64,000 nt of DNA from Aquatica leii (lineage: Eukaryota > Arthropoda > Insecta > Coleoptera > Lampyridae). The DNA is taken from contig CM069439.1 of assembly GCA_035610365.1 (NCBI GenBank), positions 22,891,533 through 22,955,532 of the forward strand, in the 5' to 3' direction. The translations under genes and the position numbers were made by a program. Shown in pieces: positions 34,857 through 45,945 of the stretch. Numbering within the stretch: the first letter of the stretch is position 1; each line of letters begins with the position of its first letter. Below the pieces are notes generated by a model, which was not told the DNA's origin, searched no databases, and worked only from the letters and a program-made list of their open reading frames with translations.

Positions 34857-37800
34857 TCAATCTTCTTCGGAACTAAACATAGTAACATCCCAGTAACCTA
34901 AAAAAAATAACTACATTCGCTATCAAAACTTGCAATAACTACCTTTTGGCGTTTGATTTAAAGGCTCAAATTTATTTCGATGCTTAGAACAAATGTTCAT
35001 TTTTTCCCTCAATTGTTCTTCAGTCAAATTAAAATCTTCATAATACTATCAAAAATAAAATATAATAAACTTTTAAATAAAAGAAAGAATTATACATCCT
35101 GACAAGATTTGCAAGACCATCCCGGTAACTTCAATTTATCCGCCTTACATCTGACTCGATCCGTTATATGGGGATGTTCAGGAACGACCGATTTTTTTAC
35201 AGGAATCCTTCAACATAATATGTATGCATATATTTTCATTCTAATTTTCACAAACCATAAGCATTGATAAACTGGAGGTTTTTGAAGTAAAACTTCTTTA
35301 GGTGCGACTTCACAACATTTAGTAAATATTTTTAGGTTAACATTGTTTTTATTTAATTAACAAAATAATTTATTATATTTATAATTCAAAACCAATAATT
35401 ATTAATGAACGTAACTTTTTGTATTACAGTTTTATTCCGTGGAAAGCAGAACCCGAAAAATTGTTCATTCCGAAGCACGAAACATTATTCGTAATGTCAT
35501 TGATTTCTTTGACAAGTGACAAGTAGCTTGTCAAGTAAGTAAATAAGTCAATAGGTATATCCTATTGAGAGTGATTCTGCTGTTGCAACAGGAAAATCCT
35601 TCAAGTATTTTTAAAACTTTGATTTCATTACAAGAAATGCTGTAATACACCTAAACTTAATCCATATTGAGTCTCGTAAAAAGAAAAGTTGCATTGAATA
35701 ATATCGCACAAGGCATTTTCTAATTTAACAAATGAAGATTGGGAAAAGCAGTGCAATTATGTGTTACATCTTTTGTGAAGAAATGTGGAAAGCAGATGGT
35801 TTAGACAATCAGGTTGTGGAAAGTTTAACGTTTACAGTAAATAATGGTGATTCAGGTAAGGAAGAGCAGGAAAATGAAAGTCTATCTTTAAGTAACGATG
35901 ATTAATCAATTATTGACCTTGGTCATATCGTTTGTCATTTAATAAGTAAGACATAAATACAATGTATTGTATTTTGTACCGAAATGAGTGTTAGGGGTTT
36001 CATCTTCGCGCGTAGCGAACAGGCGGGGGTTTTCGATCGGACGAAGACGGTGGATTCATTCGTGGGTGAATTCAGGGTGCGGCGGGTGTTGACTACTTGG
36101 GCGTGGTGCCATCTAATGCTTTTATTTGGTTACTTATAATAAAGTTATTGGTAATTGAAGTGTTTCAATTAACAATTCAGAAGTGGGATAAAACTACGTG
36201 CTTAAAAGGTGTTCTGTAAACGGCGATATACAGGTGATTTCAACGGGCGATACGCGGCGTTGTAATTGCGCAATAATTATAATAGTGATTGTGAATTGGT
36301 GATATTAACAGCGATTGTACTGTAAGTAATTGTCTAATTAAATCAAACTTCGGACCGTTAAATCTGCCAAAAGAAATAACAGCGAATTTATTATTGCATG
36401 AATTAGCGAATACCTGGCTAAGCTATATTAAATAATAAGACACGTCCTTGAACAAATTTGGAGTTGCATGCTATCTTTATTATCAGTAGGCTAAATGGAT
36501 GTTAATTTATCTAATTTCTTGGTGCACTTATAATTTCGTTACCAGTGGCGTAGGGTGCATATTAATGTGCCTAATCGTAATTACAGTAAGGCGATTAGCT
36601 AGTCTTAACGACAATCAGAGGCGTGTAGAACAGTGTAAATAGTTACTTAATTTATATTTTTTTGTTAATTAGAAAATGGCGGTGCAACACGGAGAAGAAC
36701 TCATTATTCACGAGGATGGTGACGAGCTGTTGAGAGACATTATTGATAGTCCACGGCGTTTATCTCAGATGGCAATGTCTCCGGTGCAGGAGATGGTGGA
36801 GACCATCAAGGCGAGTGTATTGCGTGAGCAACTTATAACGGCTGCAAAACAACACCGTAAAGCAACCGGCGAGGGTTATTACTATCGTCGGACGTGATGG
36901 ATCCTTTTGATCCGGACTGTAAGGTGGAACGATGGCTCCGTAAAATTGATCAACTGGGTGACATATACGGCTGCTCCGAATATCAGCGTAGCACCATATT
37001 GCAGGCGAGACTGGCGGGAACTGACAAAACTTTGCACCAGCTTCTTGACAATTATCCGTTTCCTCGGCGGCGTGTTTTTGCTGTCATGCTCAGGGAAATG
37101 ATGTCAAGGCGCAAGACTGAGTATGAGACTATGGCGTATTATCATGCTAAACTGACATTATGTGCAAGGGTTGGTGTTTTAGGCGGAAATGCTGTCTCTT
37201 GCATCATCGATGGAGTTGTGAGTTATCAGATGGGCGAGATGGCTGTGCCTGCAACGGCAATGACTCGATCTGTGGCTGACATTTAACATCGCAAGAAACG
37301 GTAAGGTGCTACATCTGCCAAGAGTGACCACGTGAGCAGAGACCGTCCGAAACCTAGGGTAGACAGGTGCAGGCGTTGCGACGGAACAGACCACTGGACT
37401 GCGCACTGCTCAAAAAGGCGATCTGAGTTACAAACACAGGTGAGGTTATTAATCACTCCAAGTGATTCAGTTTTTAGGCAGTCGGCGTATGTCAACGATG
37501 AGACGATACCTGTAGGATAGGACCCACGGCAAGACGGTTAAGAAGCATATGGATTGTTCTGCAGCTGGTAGATCATTATGCGGGTTAGGTAGCGGCGTGG
37601 CGATTAGCGACGGATGCGTACAAATCACTCTGATGATGAATGAGTTGTTACGTCAGCCGGCGATTCAGAGTCACAGCGGAGGTGCAAGGTGTGAAGGCGG
37701 TGCTGACGACCTAGGATGACGTTAGTAACATCCTTAGGCGATTAGTGTTTTGGCAAAGGTGGAAGTACTTGATGGCGAACCTGGTGAGTATGTAAGTATT

Positions 37801-40800
37801 TCAGCGAAGTGGTGCTTTGACGGGCGTCTTTCCATGCCGATCCGGCGTATGCCCTGGCGTGTGGGGCAGTACAAGAGGTGTCTATCACCAACATGGGCGA
37901 CATGATATGTGCCAACCGGCGGATCAGGAGCAAGTAAAGGTGAATATATGTAAAAGTAATCGTAACCTATGCATGCTTGACTTGACATACGTGAATGTAG
38001 GCAGAGTATCCGATGAATGCAAGAGGCAGTTTACATTGTTACAAAATAGGGGGCAGTAATACTCCAATATATTACCGGCCTTATAGGTTGTCATTGTCGG
38101 ATTGATCGTGAAAAGGTTCAATCCCTTTTGAAAGCAGGCGTTATACGGTCCAGTCGGCGTTTGCCCATTGTGTTGGTGCCGAAAAAGTCTGGCAAAACGC
38201 GGTTGTGTGTAGATTATAGGGCGTTAAATGCTATAACTGTCAAAGACAGGTATCCACTACCATTAATATCAGATCAAATAGATCGGTTGGCAAATAAAAG
38301 ATATTTTACTACTTTAGATCTAGCTCAAAGGTATCCTCAGGTGCCAATTCATACGAATTCAGTGGATAAGACTGCCTTTGTGACGCCTGAGGGTCAGTAC
38401 GAATATCTTCGAGATCCTTATGGTCTTGCAAAATTTCCAGCAGTTTTTCAGCTAGGTAATCTATGGAGCGCCGTTTTAGTTTTTAACATGTATCAACGTA
38501 GGGCAAACATAATAATCTATTTAATATACTTTGGTCTTATTTAATGACGAATGCTATAAGTTTTAAATTATGGTACATTATTCGTAACATTATGATATTT
38601 ATAACTATTTCATTATTAATAAAGGATAATTATAATTAAAAAATAAGTTAGTAATGATTTTAATTTGTATTTTCATGAATGATAAGAAAAGTATATATTA
38701 ATATCATTCATGATATTATTAATGTATGATATTTTAAATGGCCGAATTACTTATATCATTCATGATATTTATTACTATTATTATTTTTTTCAGTTTACAT
38801 TTGACAACACTGTGCATAGTGTTTTGATGATCAGCTGTATAGACCCCATTAGTGTGACGTCAAAATTGTCTGGGAAATTTAAAATTTTGGACAACTCACA
38901 TTTTGACGTCGAGAAATTGACCCTTAACGCAACGTTGTTAAGGTTTATAATAAAAAGGTTTAAGTTTGCTTCATATTTGTGGAGTTATTATAACGAAATG
39001 AGTGGCGAGGGGTCTTGAAATGTTAACCACGAAGCTTCTATTTGTGTGTTAGAAAGAAATTTCAATGTAAAAAGACACACAATTCTTTTAATTTCGTATT
39101 TACGATAAAGATGCAAACCACAAAAATTCAACTTAGTTACGCCATACGTCGCTTTCTTATGATTTTGTTTTTGCAGTGCTTTCTGGACTACATAACCTCC
39201 AATATTACTTAATTCTCAACTTGCTCTCGTTCCTGTGTTGCCTGTGTTCATTATCGTATTTCCTAAGCCTTTACCTTTTATTAGTATTCGTTTCATTGTT
39301 AATTGTTTTATACTAATTGATTAGATTAACAGTAGTAGTTTTTAGTACATTAGCGACGTATGGCGTAACTAAGTTGAATTTTTGTGGTTTGCATCCTTAT
39401 CGTAAATACGAAATTAAAAGAATTGTGTGTCTTTTTACATTGAAATTTCTTTCTAACACACAAATAGAAGCTTCGTGGTTAACATTTCAAGACCCCTCGC
39501 CACTCATTTCGTTATAATAACTCCACAAATATGAAGCAAACTTACACCTTTTTATTATAAACCTTAACAACGAGGCGTTAAGGGTCAATTTCTCGACATC
39601 AAAATGTGAATTGTCCAAAATTTTAAATTTCCCAGACAATTTTGACGTCATCACTGATAAGGTCTTTACCTAAAACGTTGTACGATGTTGTCAGTTGTAC
39701 GTTTCTTTGATATTGATAATAATAATAATAAATATCATGAATGTTAAAAGTAATTCAGTAAGTAAAAATGACTTATATTTAACTTTGACAAACACCAACA
39801 GTACTTTTAATTCCATCTTAGATCCTAAAATTATTTAATAATATGATTCATGTTAGAATTTACTTCACCAATCAAAATTTCGTGCATTTTTTATATCATT
39901 CATGTTATAAGTAATTCATTATTTTATATACAAAAGTACATTCAAATAACATGAAAGTTCTCATTAAATGATCCTTTTCAAAGACATCCCTTTATATGTC
40001 CTAGTCTTATTTTTAACATAAATATACCGACGATAAACTTGAATGATCCTTAAAATTAATGTTAATTTAAATAGTCCATTTAAACAAAACATTAACGTTA
40101 TTGAAAGCCATTTTAAAATTATAATATCGAATTATTTATAACGTGAATGATATAAAAAATTAATAGAATTATAAATGCCCAAGTAATTTCTAACATGAAT
40201 CATGTCAATAAACAATTTAATGATCTAAAAAGAAGTTAAAAGTTGTATTAATGTTTGTCAAAGTTAAATATAAGTCCTTTTTACTTACTGAATTATCTTT
40301 AACATTCATGATATTTATTATTATTATTATCAATATCAAAGAAACGTACAAGTGACAACACCGTACAATGTTTTAGGTAAATTTTGTGCACAATACATCA
40401 GCTGATCATCTTAACACTATGCACAGTGTTGTCAAATGTAAACTGAAAAAAATAATAATAGTAATAAATATCATGAATGATATAAGTAATTCGGCCATTT
40501 AAAATATCATACATTAATAATATCATGAATGATATTAATATGTACTTTTTCTTATCATTCATGAAAATACAAATTAAAATCATTGCTAACTTATTTTTTA
40601 ATTATAATTATCCTTTATTAATAATGAAATATTTATAAATATCATAATGTTACGAATAATGTACCATAATTTAAAACTTATAGCATTCGTCATTAAATAA
40701 GACCAAAATATATTAAATAGATTATTATGTTTGCCCTACGTTGATACATGTTAAAAATTAAAACGGCGCTCCATAGTAATCTTAGGCATGATCAAGTGTT

Positions 40801-43800
40801 GGCGTATATGGATGATCTTTTAATCCCTTCCGGCGATGAACAACAAGGGTTGGAGTTGTTAGACACAGTGTTGGAACTTATTTTTAGGGCGTGTGTAAAG
40901 ATGAAATTAGATAAACGTAATTTCCTTAGAGTGCAAGCGGCAAAGAAGTTTCCTGCTCCTGCTAATGTTCATTGCGTTAGACAGTTTGTTGGTCTTGCCT
41001 CTTATTTTAGGAAGTTTGTTATGAATTTTTCAGAGCTGGCGAGGCCTCTTACGGATCTTACTAAGAAGGGCGTTGAGTGGACCTGGGGCGATGAGCAGCA
41101 GAAGGCATTTGAGACGTTGAAAGGTTGTCTGTCGAAGAGACCGACGCACGTAAATAGGGCCTGGGTGGTATCTTGATGCAGAAGGGCGATTGAGAGGGGC
41201 GAGTACTGCAACCTGCCGAGTGCTTTAGTAGAATAACTACGGCGACCGAATAGGTGTACCATAATTATGAACTGGAGACCTTAGCGGTTGTAGAATCCAT
41301 AAGGCGATTTCGAGTTTTCTTGTTAGGCCGCGGTTTAGAGTTGTTACAGATTGCGTGGCGATAAGAGCAACCTTCCTTAAACAAGATTTAGTACCCCGTA
41401 TTGCTAGGTGGTGGTTAACTGGAATACAGAATCGGTGGGCGCATGCACACGTGGATGCGTTGAGTAGAAACCTTTATGACGATGTAATGGCGGGGACTGG
41501 CATTAACGTGGTGTTGATGGCGGACGACGATTGGTTCCTCATAGTGCAGCTACAGAATTCAAAAGCACAGGCCATGTCTGAGCTGATCCTGAAGCCAAAG
41601 CGAAGTATAACTTAAATGGGCGGGGCTTATATCGAACTACTGTGCACGGCAACAAGTTGTACGTACCGGCGATGGTTCGGTTTGGTATGCTAAGGAAACA
41701 TCATGATGATGTCGGGCATCCAGGTTATGAACGGTGTTTGGCGCTTTTACAAGAGACCTTTTGGTTCCCTAGGATGAAGCGATTTGTGTGTAAATATATT
41801 AAATCATGCTTAAGGTGTGCATTTGCGAAATGTGACTATGGGGGGGGGGGTGAAGGTTACTTACATCCAATAGAACGGCCACCGATACCCTACGACACGG
41901 TGCATATCGACCATTTGGGCCCCTTTGTGAAAAGCGCAAGGGGAAATTCGTACATCACGAAATTTGTGGTTGCCAAGAAACCAGAACTTTAAAGTCGACT
42001 GAGGCGATTAATAAGCTGAACGAGATGTTCAATGAGTTTGCGTATTCTCGGCGGATGATAAGCGACAGAGGATTGGCATTCACTGGTAAAGCGTTTGGCG
42101 ACGTGTTAAATGCTATCGCAACAGCTCGGGCGAATGGTCAGGTGAAACGATCTAAATCACGATGGCACGATTATACAGGTTCGGGTGACGAACGTAAAGA
42201 CAGAGGGTCGGTGGGACGAAAGACTGCCCGACGTTGTCTGGGACCTTAATAATATAGTTAATGCGAATATGCATATCTCTCCTGCTCATCTGAGGTTCTC
42301 TCATAGTCACGATGTGATAGCGGATTTGGTCAACAGTGGGCTTGCAACTAACACTAGTGCAAACGACGGTGAAAGTTCGCGGGTGTCCCGGGTAGGGCGA
42401 CTGCCGTAGACATGGCGGACGCTGTCATGATAGATGGCGATACGATAATTGGCCCGGCAGTAATCTCTGCACCTCAGGTAGTGGCACAGGGTGATGACCT
42501 TGATGCTATTGCTGAGGTGAGGGCGGGCGCAAGGCTATAGGCGTAACATGTAACGGCAGGCGCAAATATACAAAGGGCTGCAAAGTGTATGAAGGTACAA
42601 TACGATAAGAATCTTAAAAGGGCTACTCAATTCAAGGTGGGCGATTTAGATCTGTGGCGGAAGACAGCTATTACAAAAGCTAAGCTCGGCGTAAGTTATA
42701 AATTGTCAAACATACGACGGACCCTACCGCGTGTCAAAAGTGTTAGCACATGACAGATATTTGATCGAAACTATGCGGGGTGTTAGGGGTTATAAACGGT
42801 TTTAGGCGACCGTGGCGGTTGACTCATTTAGGCGTTATCCTGGTGTAAATGAGATTTCAAACGACGACGATGACTAGGAAGTCGATCGGTTAGATTTGAT
42901 AGATATCCTAGAATCTAGAAATGTAGGTGATTAATGAGAATATTAAACTGTTTTAGGATGGTCGAGTGTTAAGGGTTTCTTCATCGCGCGTAGCGAACAG
43001 GTGAGGGTTCTCCATCGGGCAAGGACAGTGAATCCATTCGCGGAGGAAGTCAGGGCGCGGTGACAACGGCTGTTGTTAACTACTTGGGAGTGGTGCAATC
43101 TTGTGCTTTTGTTTAGCTGCTTATAATAAAGTGTTTTCAGTTTTCTGCTTTGTAAATTTTATAATAAAAGATTTGTTAAAAAAACCGTACTAGTTGTGGT
43201 TATCATAATTGTTATTAATGATTGCATTAAAACGAGATACTCGTACTGCGATTGTGCATACGTTACACGAAAACATTTTCTTAACTAAACTTACGCAACC
43301 AATTAAATATTCGCGTATTAGTAATTTGGGTTGCCTTACATTTTCTAATTTAAAATGGCAAAGCCCAGGAACATTTTACTCTTTCATCAATAAATTTTAA
43401 AAAAATCAACAACCTGAAATGATACTTATTTTAAATAAAGTTTAATCTTTTCAGTAATATCTGTCACAAACGACAAAGAAGTTTTACTTCAATCCCGCGT
43501 AAAGATTACATGCAATTATTTTTTTTTATTGGGTCGAATACTTTTAATCTAGAACCAGACGGTAAACTTATAATAGTCCTAGCTATCAGACTGCGACACT
43601 AAATATGAAGTGGTATTTTGAAAAGTACACTTAAGAAAAGGAAAACGGGACTGCTTTTAAGTACGAACATAAATAGCCATGTAAACGGGGTTTAATCCTA
43701 TACAATACAACAACACATGCTCGACATTATTTATTATTATAACTGAAAAATAATTGTAAGTGTTCTCTTGAAAATTTTGTTAAAATCGTAACCAACAAAA

Positions 43801-45012
43801 TTGCTCTTTAAAACAATCGCATTGCAAACTTGAACTAAGGCAAATAAAATAATTTTTCAGTTTAAGATAATGCCTGTGTTACTGTAATGAATCAAGTTAA
43901 ACTCTGTTTACAATGCTATATGATTGTACTTGAGATTTGATAGTGTCCCGTTTTTTCTTTTCTTGACTGTACTATGTCTATGATATTTACAAATAGTTTC
44001 AATTTCACGAAATACCCTTAGTCTTAACCAACAACGTCTAAATATGTTGCTTGAATGTAAGCAGGCCCTTTGAAAGCAAAATGTGCAAGGAGACGTGCTC
44101 CCCCTTCAATGCTCTTCAGGTTAAATGGGATCTTGATCAATAGAGAAAAATGTAAATATTTATACGATTTTTTTTTACGTAAGTTACAAGGGTCTAAATT
44201 TAAATAATTTTAGCATCACAGTTGAAATCTCAATAATCAAATGAAAGAAAAACTTACCGATCATAATTTTTAAATAAGTTAGACTTGAGTGTCAGCCTAG
44301 ATAATGGATTCATTTTGCTACTATCATCTTTTATAAGTTTATTATTATCTGTTCTACTATTGCCATTTGCCTGTGCCTTATCATCAATCAATTGAGTTAC
44401 AATATTTTTGTTACACTTATTTAAAAGACTTGCCTTTTTTAATTTTGAGGCTTGGAACTTCTTTTTATTACAACTTGAATCACCACTATCATTAAGATTA
44501 CACAAATCTATAATTTCGTCACTAGGTTTGTCTTCCTGAATGCAGTCATAATTTAAAGGTTTATCACGTGCTGTCAGAAGGGAATTTAACAGAGAAAAAG
44601 AACAGTTAGGACTATCTTTAGATCCACTCGATAAGGATGGACTGTTAGAGGTCTTTTTACGTTTAATTTTCCGGTATCTTTTAATTTTTGGACTTTGTTC
44701 TAATGATTCCAATTTTTCGATATCGATTTGTGTTGAAGGTAACTCATCTTTGCTCTCTATTTCTAGATTTGAAGTTAATCTCATTTTATGTTTGAATGTC
44801 TGAATTTTCTCATTAATGCTAGTTTCGATACCTAGAAAAATGAATTGATGTTATACAAATTACAGAAATCGGGGCTTAATACGTTTAAATTCTTTTTGGA
44901 GTATGTGGTGAAGAATTAGAATCATTCGTATTTCTGATGGTTCAGTATTCCATAAGGACTCTACTTCCTCAGTAAAAAATGACGTCCATTCTTCATAACC
45001 GGATTTACACAT
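34857..45012 (-). CDS. CtIP/RBBP8/Sae2-like DNA end-resection protein (gene model partly inferred)
   Basis: CtIP activates MRE11-RAD50-NBS1 to start resection of DNA double-strand breaks. The C-terminal exons on - are clear: 35309?-35256, 35207-35096, 35045-34943 and 34897-34857 (stop), joined by short GT-AG introns. They encode the Sae2/Ctp1 C-terminal domain: IPVKKSVV, then RCKADKLKLPGWSCKSC (CxxC), DYYEDFNLTEEQL, CSKHRNKF (the CSRHR-like DNA-binding motif) and YWDVTMFSSEED at the end. Two upstream exons, 45012-44883 (start MCKSGYEEW) and 44831-44258, splice in frame to a Lys/Ser-rich, low-complexity protein, as in the CtIP middle region. Their assignment to this gene is by strand and position only. 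The phase of 44258 does not fit 35309 directly, so at least one exon is missing or unrecognised. The intervening 9 kb holds a gypsy element. The gene converges with HAT1. Confidence 0.7.
35430..35908 (+). pseudogene. Internally deleted DDE transposon remnant
   Basis: 35440-35530 on + reads HSEARNIIRNVIDFFDK, the N-terminal helix-turn-helix entry of a Tc1-like transposase family common in insects. A short block follows with SAVATGKS (the TGKS-type second helix). Then 35735-35905 reads TNEDWEKQCNYV and, in another frame, FCEEMWKADGL with an acidic tail (DSGKEEQENESLSLSND), like the C-terminus of the same family. The catalytic core is absent. Family membership is from memory of typical sequences and is moderate. 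Confidence 0.5.
35989..36165 (+). repeat. 5' LTR of the gypsy element
   Basis: Aligns with 42967-43145. It contains the aataaa-type word in acttataataaag near its end, a likely polyadenylation signal. The 3' boundary is approximate. Confidence 0.75.
36676..37520 (+). pseudogene. gypsy gag with CCHC zinc knuckle, broken
   Basis: 36676-36897 opens MAVQHGEELIIHEDGDELLR and ends at a stop just after YYYRRT. The next frame (36894-37286) continues with a capsid-like segment: FDPDCKVERWLRKIDQL, then LARLAGTDKTLHQLL-like text and YHAKLTLCARVGV. It ends in a stop at the SVADI position. 37332-37430 encodes PRVDRCRRCDGTDHWTAHC, a C-x2-C-x4-H-x4-C retroviral-type knuckle. The first two frames overlap by 4 bases at the stop/start, so a coupled arrangement or a simple frameshift are both possible. 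37520-38120, where a protease would sit, has no clear DTG motif. Confidence 0.8.
38128..38461 (+). pseudogene. gypsy reverse transcriptase, 5' part
   Basis: Encodes the RT fingers and palm start: SSRRLPIVLVPKKSGKTRLC, VDYRALNAITVKDRYPLPLI, and FTTLDLAQRYPQVPI with the first catalytic Asp. It then runs to FVTPEGQYEY and the AVFQ block. It is cut by the foldback element immediately after AVFQ; the catalytic YMDD follows on the other side at 40808. Confidence 0.9.
38462..40775. mobile_element. 2.3-kb foldback element with long inverted arms, in gypsy RT
   Basis: The terminal arms (about 38462-38850 and 40390-40775) are near-perfect inverted repeats starting tatggagcgccgttttag. A second pair of inverted arms lies inside (about 38840-39165 and 39345-39660). 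The target duplication gtaatc flanks it (38456-38461 and 40776-40781). Removing the insert and one gtaatc leaves the RT reading frame continuous, so the boundaries are secure. Only short, arm-duplicated frames are present. Long arms resemble foldback or Mutator-like non-autonomous elements; the superfamily is not determined. Confidence 0.9.
40782..41620 (+). pseudogene. gypsy reverse transcriptase 3' part and RNase H
   Basis: AYMDDLLIPS at about 40805 is the RT active site. RKFVMNFSELARPLTDLTKK and WTWGDEQQKAFETL mark the connection and the start of RNase H. Stops and frameshifts follow. 41430-41480 reads HAHVDALSRN, the conserved end of RNase H before the integrase. Confidence 0.88.
41640..42410 (+). 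pseudogene. gypsy integrase, broken
   Basis: H-H-C-C finger: HHDDVGHPGYERCLALL, then YIKSCLRCAFAKC. 41880-41990 reads PYDTVHIDHLGPF with the first catalytic Asp. After a frameshift, 42052-42100 reads RMISDRGLAFTGKAF (second Asp). The third acidic residue region near 42125-42160 is degraded. 42185-42340 gives the C-terminal segment (RLPDVVWDLNNIVNANMHIS). A run of nine or more G at 41839 may add a local frameshift, real or by assembly. Confidence 0.85.
42967..43145 (+). repeat. 3' LTR of the gypsy element
   Basis: Counterpart of 35989-36165, with several substitutions and small indels (for example gtgagggttctccatcggg here against gcgggggttttcgatcgg there). Confidence 0.75.
43146..43620. other. 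Intron of the CtIP-like gene, no assigned feature
   Basis: A 63-codon + frame (43209-43400) has no motif I recognise. The rest is AT-rich. Confidence 0.35.
43622..43976. mobile_element. Inverted-repeat (MITE-like) element, copy 2, about 350 bp
   Basis: The ends agtacacttaagaaaagg (43624) and cttttcttgactgtact (to 43975) match copy 1 at 25.65-26.67 kb. The internal block gcattgcaaacttgaac is the reverse complement of the corresponding block in copy 1. Confidence 0.75.
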
Positions 45013-45945
45013 TGTCCTTTGAATATCTTTTAATTATTATTTGTTAGAAATTATTAAAAATTTGTTTTCTTACATTCATAACAATATCGAAAGTGGGGTT
45101 AGGAGCGTAGTTCCGCCGGTTCCCATAGTTTAAACATTTTCCGTCGATTAAATATAGTCCCAGATACATTCTGATTCATCATATGCCAGTCAACTAAATC
45201 ACGTTACTAGTAGATCACTTTAACGTTACAGGATTACTTTTATTACGGTATATATATATATGTACATGACGTAATATTTACTATATAATTATAACAAAAT
45301 GGCCGAGGTCGAATAACGTTACTTATGTAATATTTTTATTACATTGTATAGAAAATAATTACCCTTTTTGATAACCGATAAGTAGCATTCACAACCTTAA
45401 AATTAATACGCAGAATTAATAATCTAAAATTAGCGTAAACGTTTAACCTAAGCTTTTAGATGAAAGCATTCACAATATTTGAAAATTAATCCTCATACTT
45501 AATATTTAACGCAAAAGTTTGCAAACTCCAAACTTGAGCAGATTAATTTCACGGAAATGAACTCAAGTACGCATGCGCTTCCCGCTTATCATAAATATAA
45601 GGGTATTGTGTTATGTAGTGTATGAAATTCTCCTCTACAGTTTCGTTAGCATTTTCCACAATAAAGGTCAAGGTAAAACAAAACGATCATAAACTAAATA
45701 AATTGTGCTAAAAGGTTATGTTTAATGTTGTTGTGTTAAATAATTGGCTTGCTACATAGATGGCGCCACTACTTACACAGTAATTTCACCTATTAATTTC
45801 ATGTATTGCGAATGATTCAAATTGAGTAAGTTGACGTTACAATTTCACTTCTTAATTATAAACATTAATTTGAGGTTGTGAATGCAGCTTATATAAAAAA
45901 TTGTAATACAAAACTTAGTTGGTGGTAGACACAAAGATTTTTTTT
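45013..45945. other. Upstream of the CtIP-like gene; no assigned feature
   Basis: AT-rich and presumably includes the promoter of the minus-strand gene. The (ta)n run at 45248-45262 is simple repeat. Nothing else can be supported. Confidence 0.35.

Larger units (their letters stand above)
35989..43145 (+). mobile_element. Ty3/gypsy LTR retrotransposon, about 7.2 kb, with nested insertion
   Basis: LTRs of about 170-180 bp: left 35989-36165 and right 42967-43145. Both start tgttaagg/tgttagggg and share cgcgcgtagcgaacagg, ttgactacttggg-like and acttataataaag blocks. The interior, in order, has gag, a CCHC knuckle, RT, RNase H and integrase on +. The RT is split by a 2.3-kb foldback element (38462-40775). 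Without that insert the element is about 4.8 kb. It lies in the large intron of the CtIP-like gene, in the opposite orientation to that gene. Right-LTR divergence and stops indicate an old copy. No target duplication was established. Confidence 0.88.

Noticed and set aside
41839-41848. Poly-G run as a regulatory or G-quadruplex element
   Set aside because: A single homopolymer in a decayed integrase; more likely a slippage or assembly artefact.
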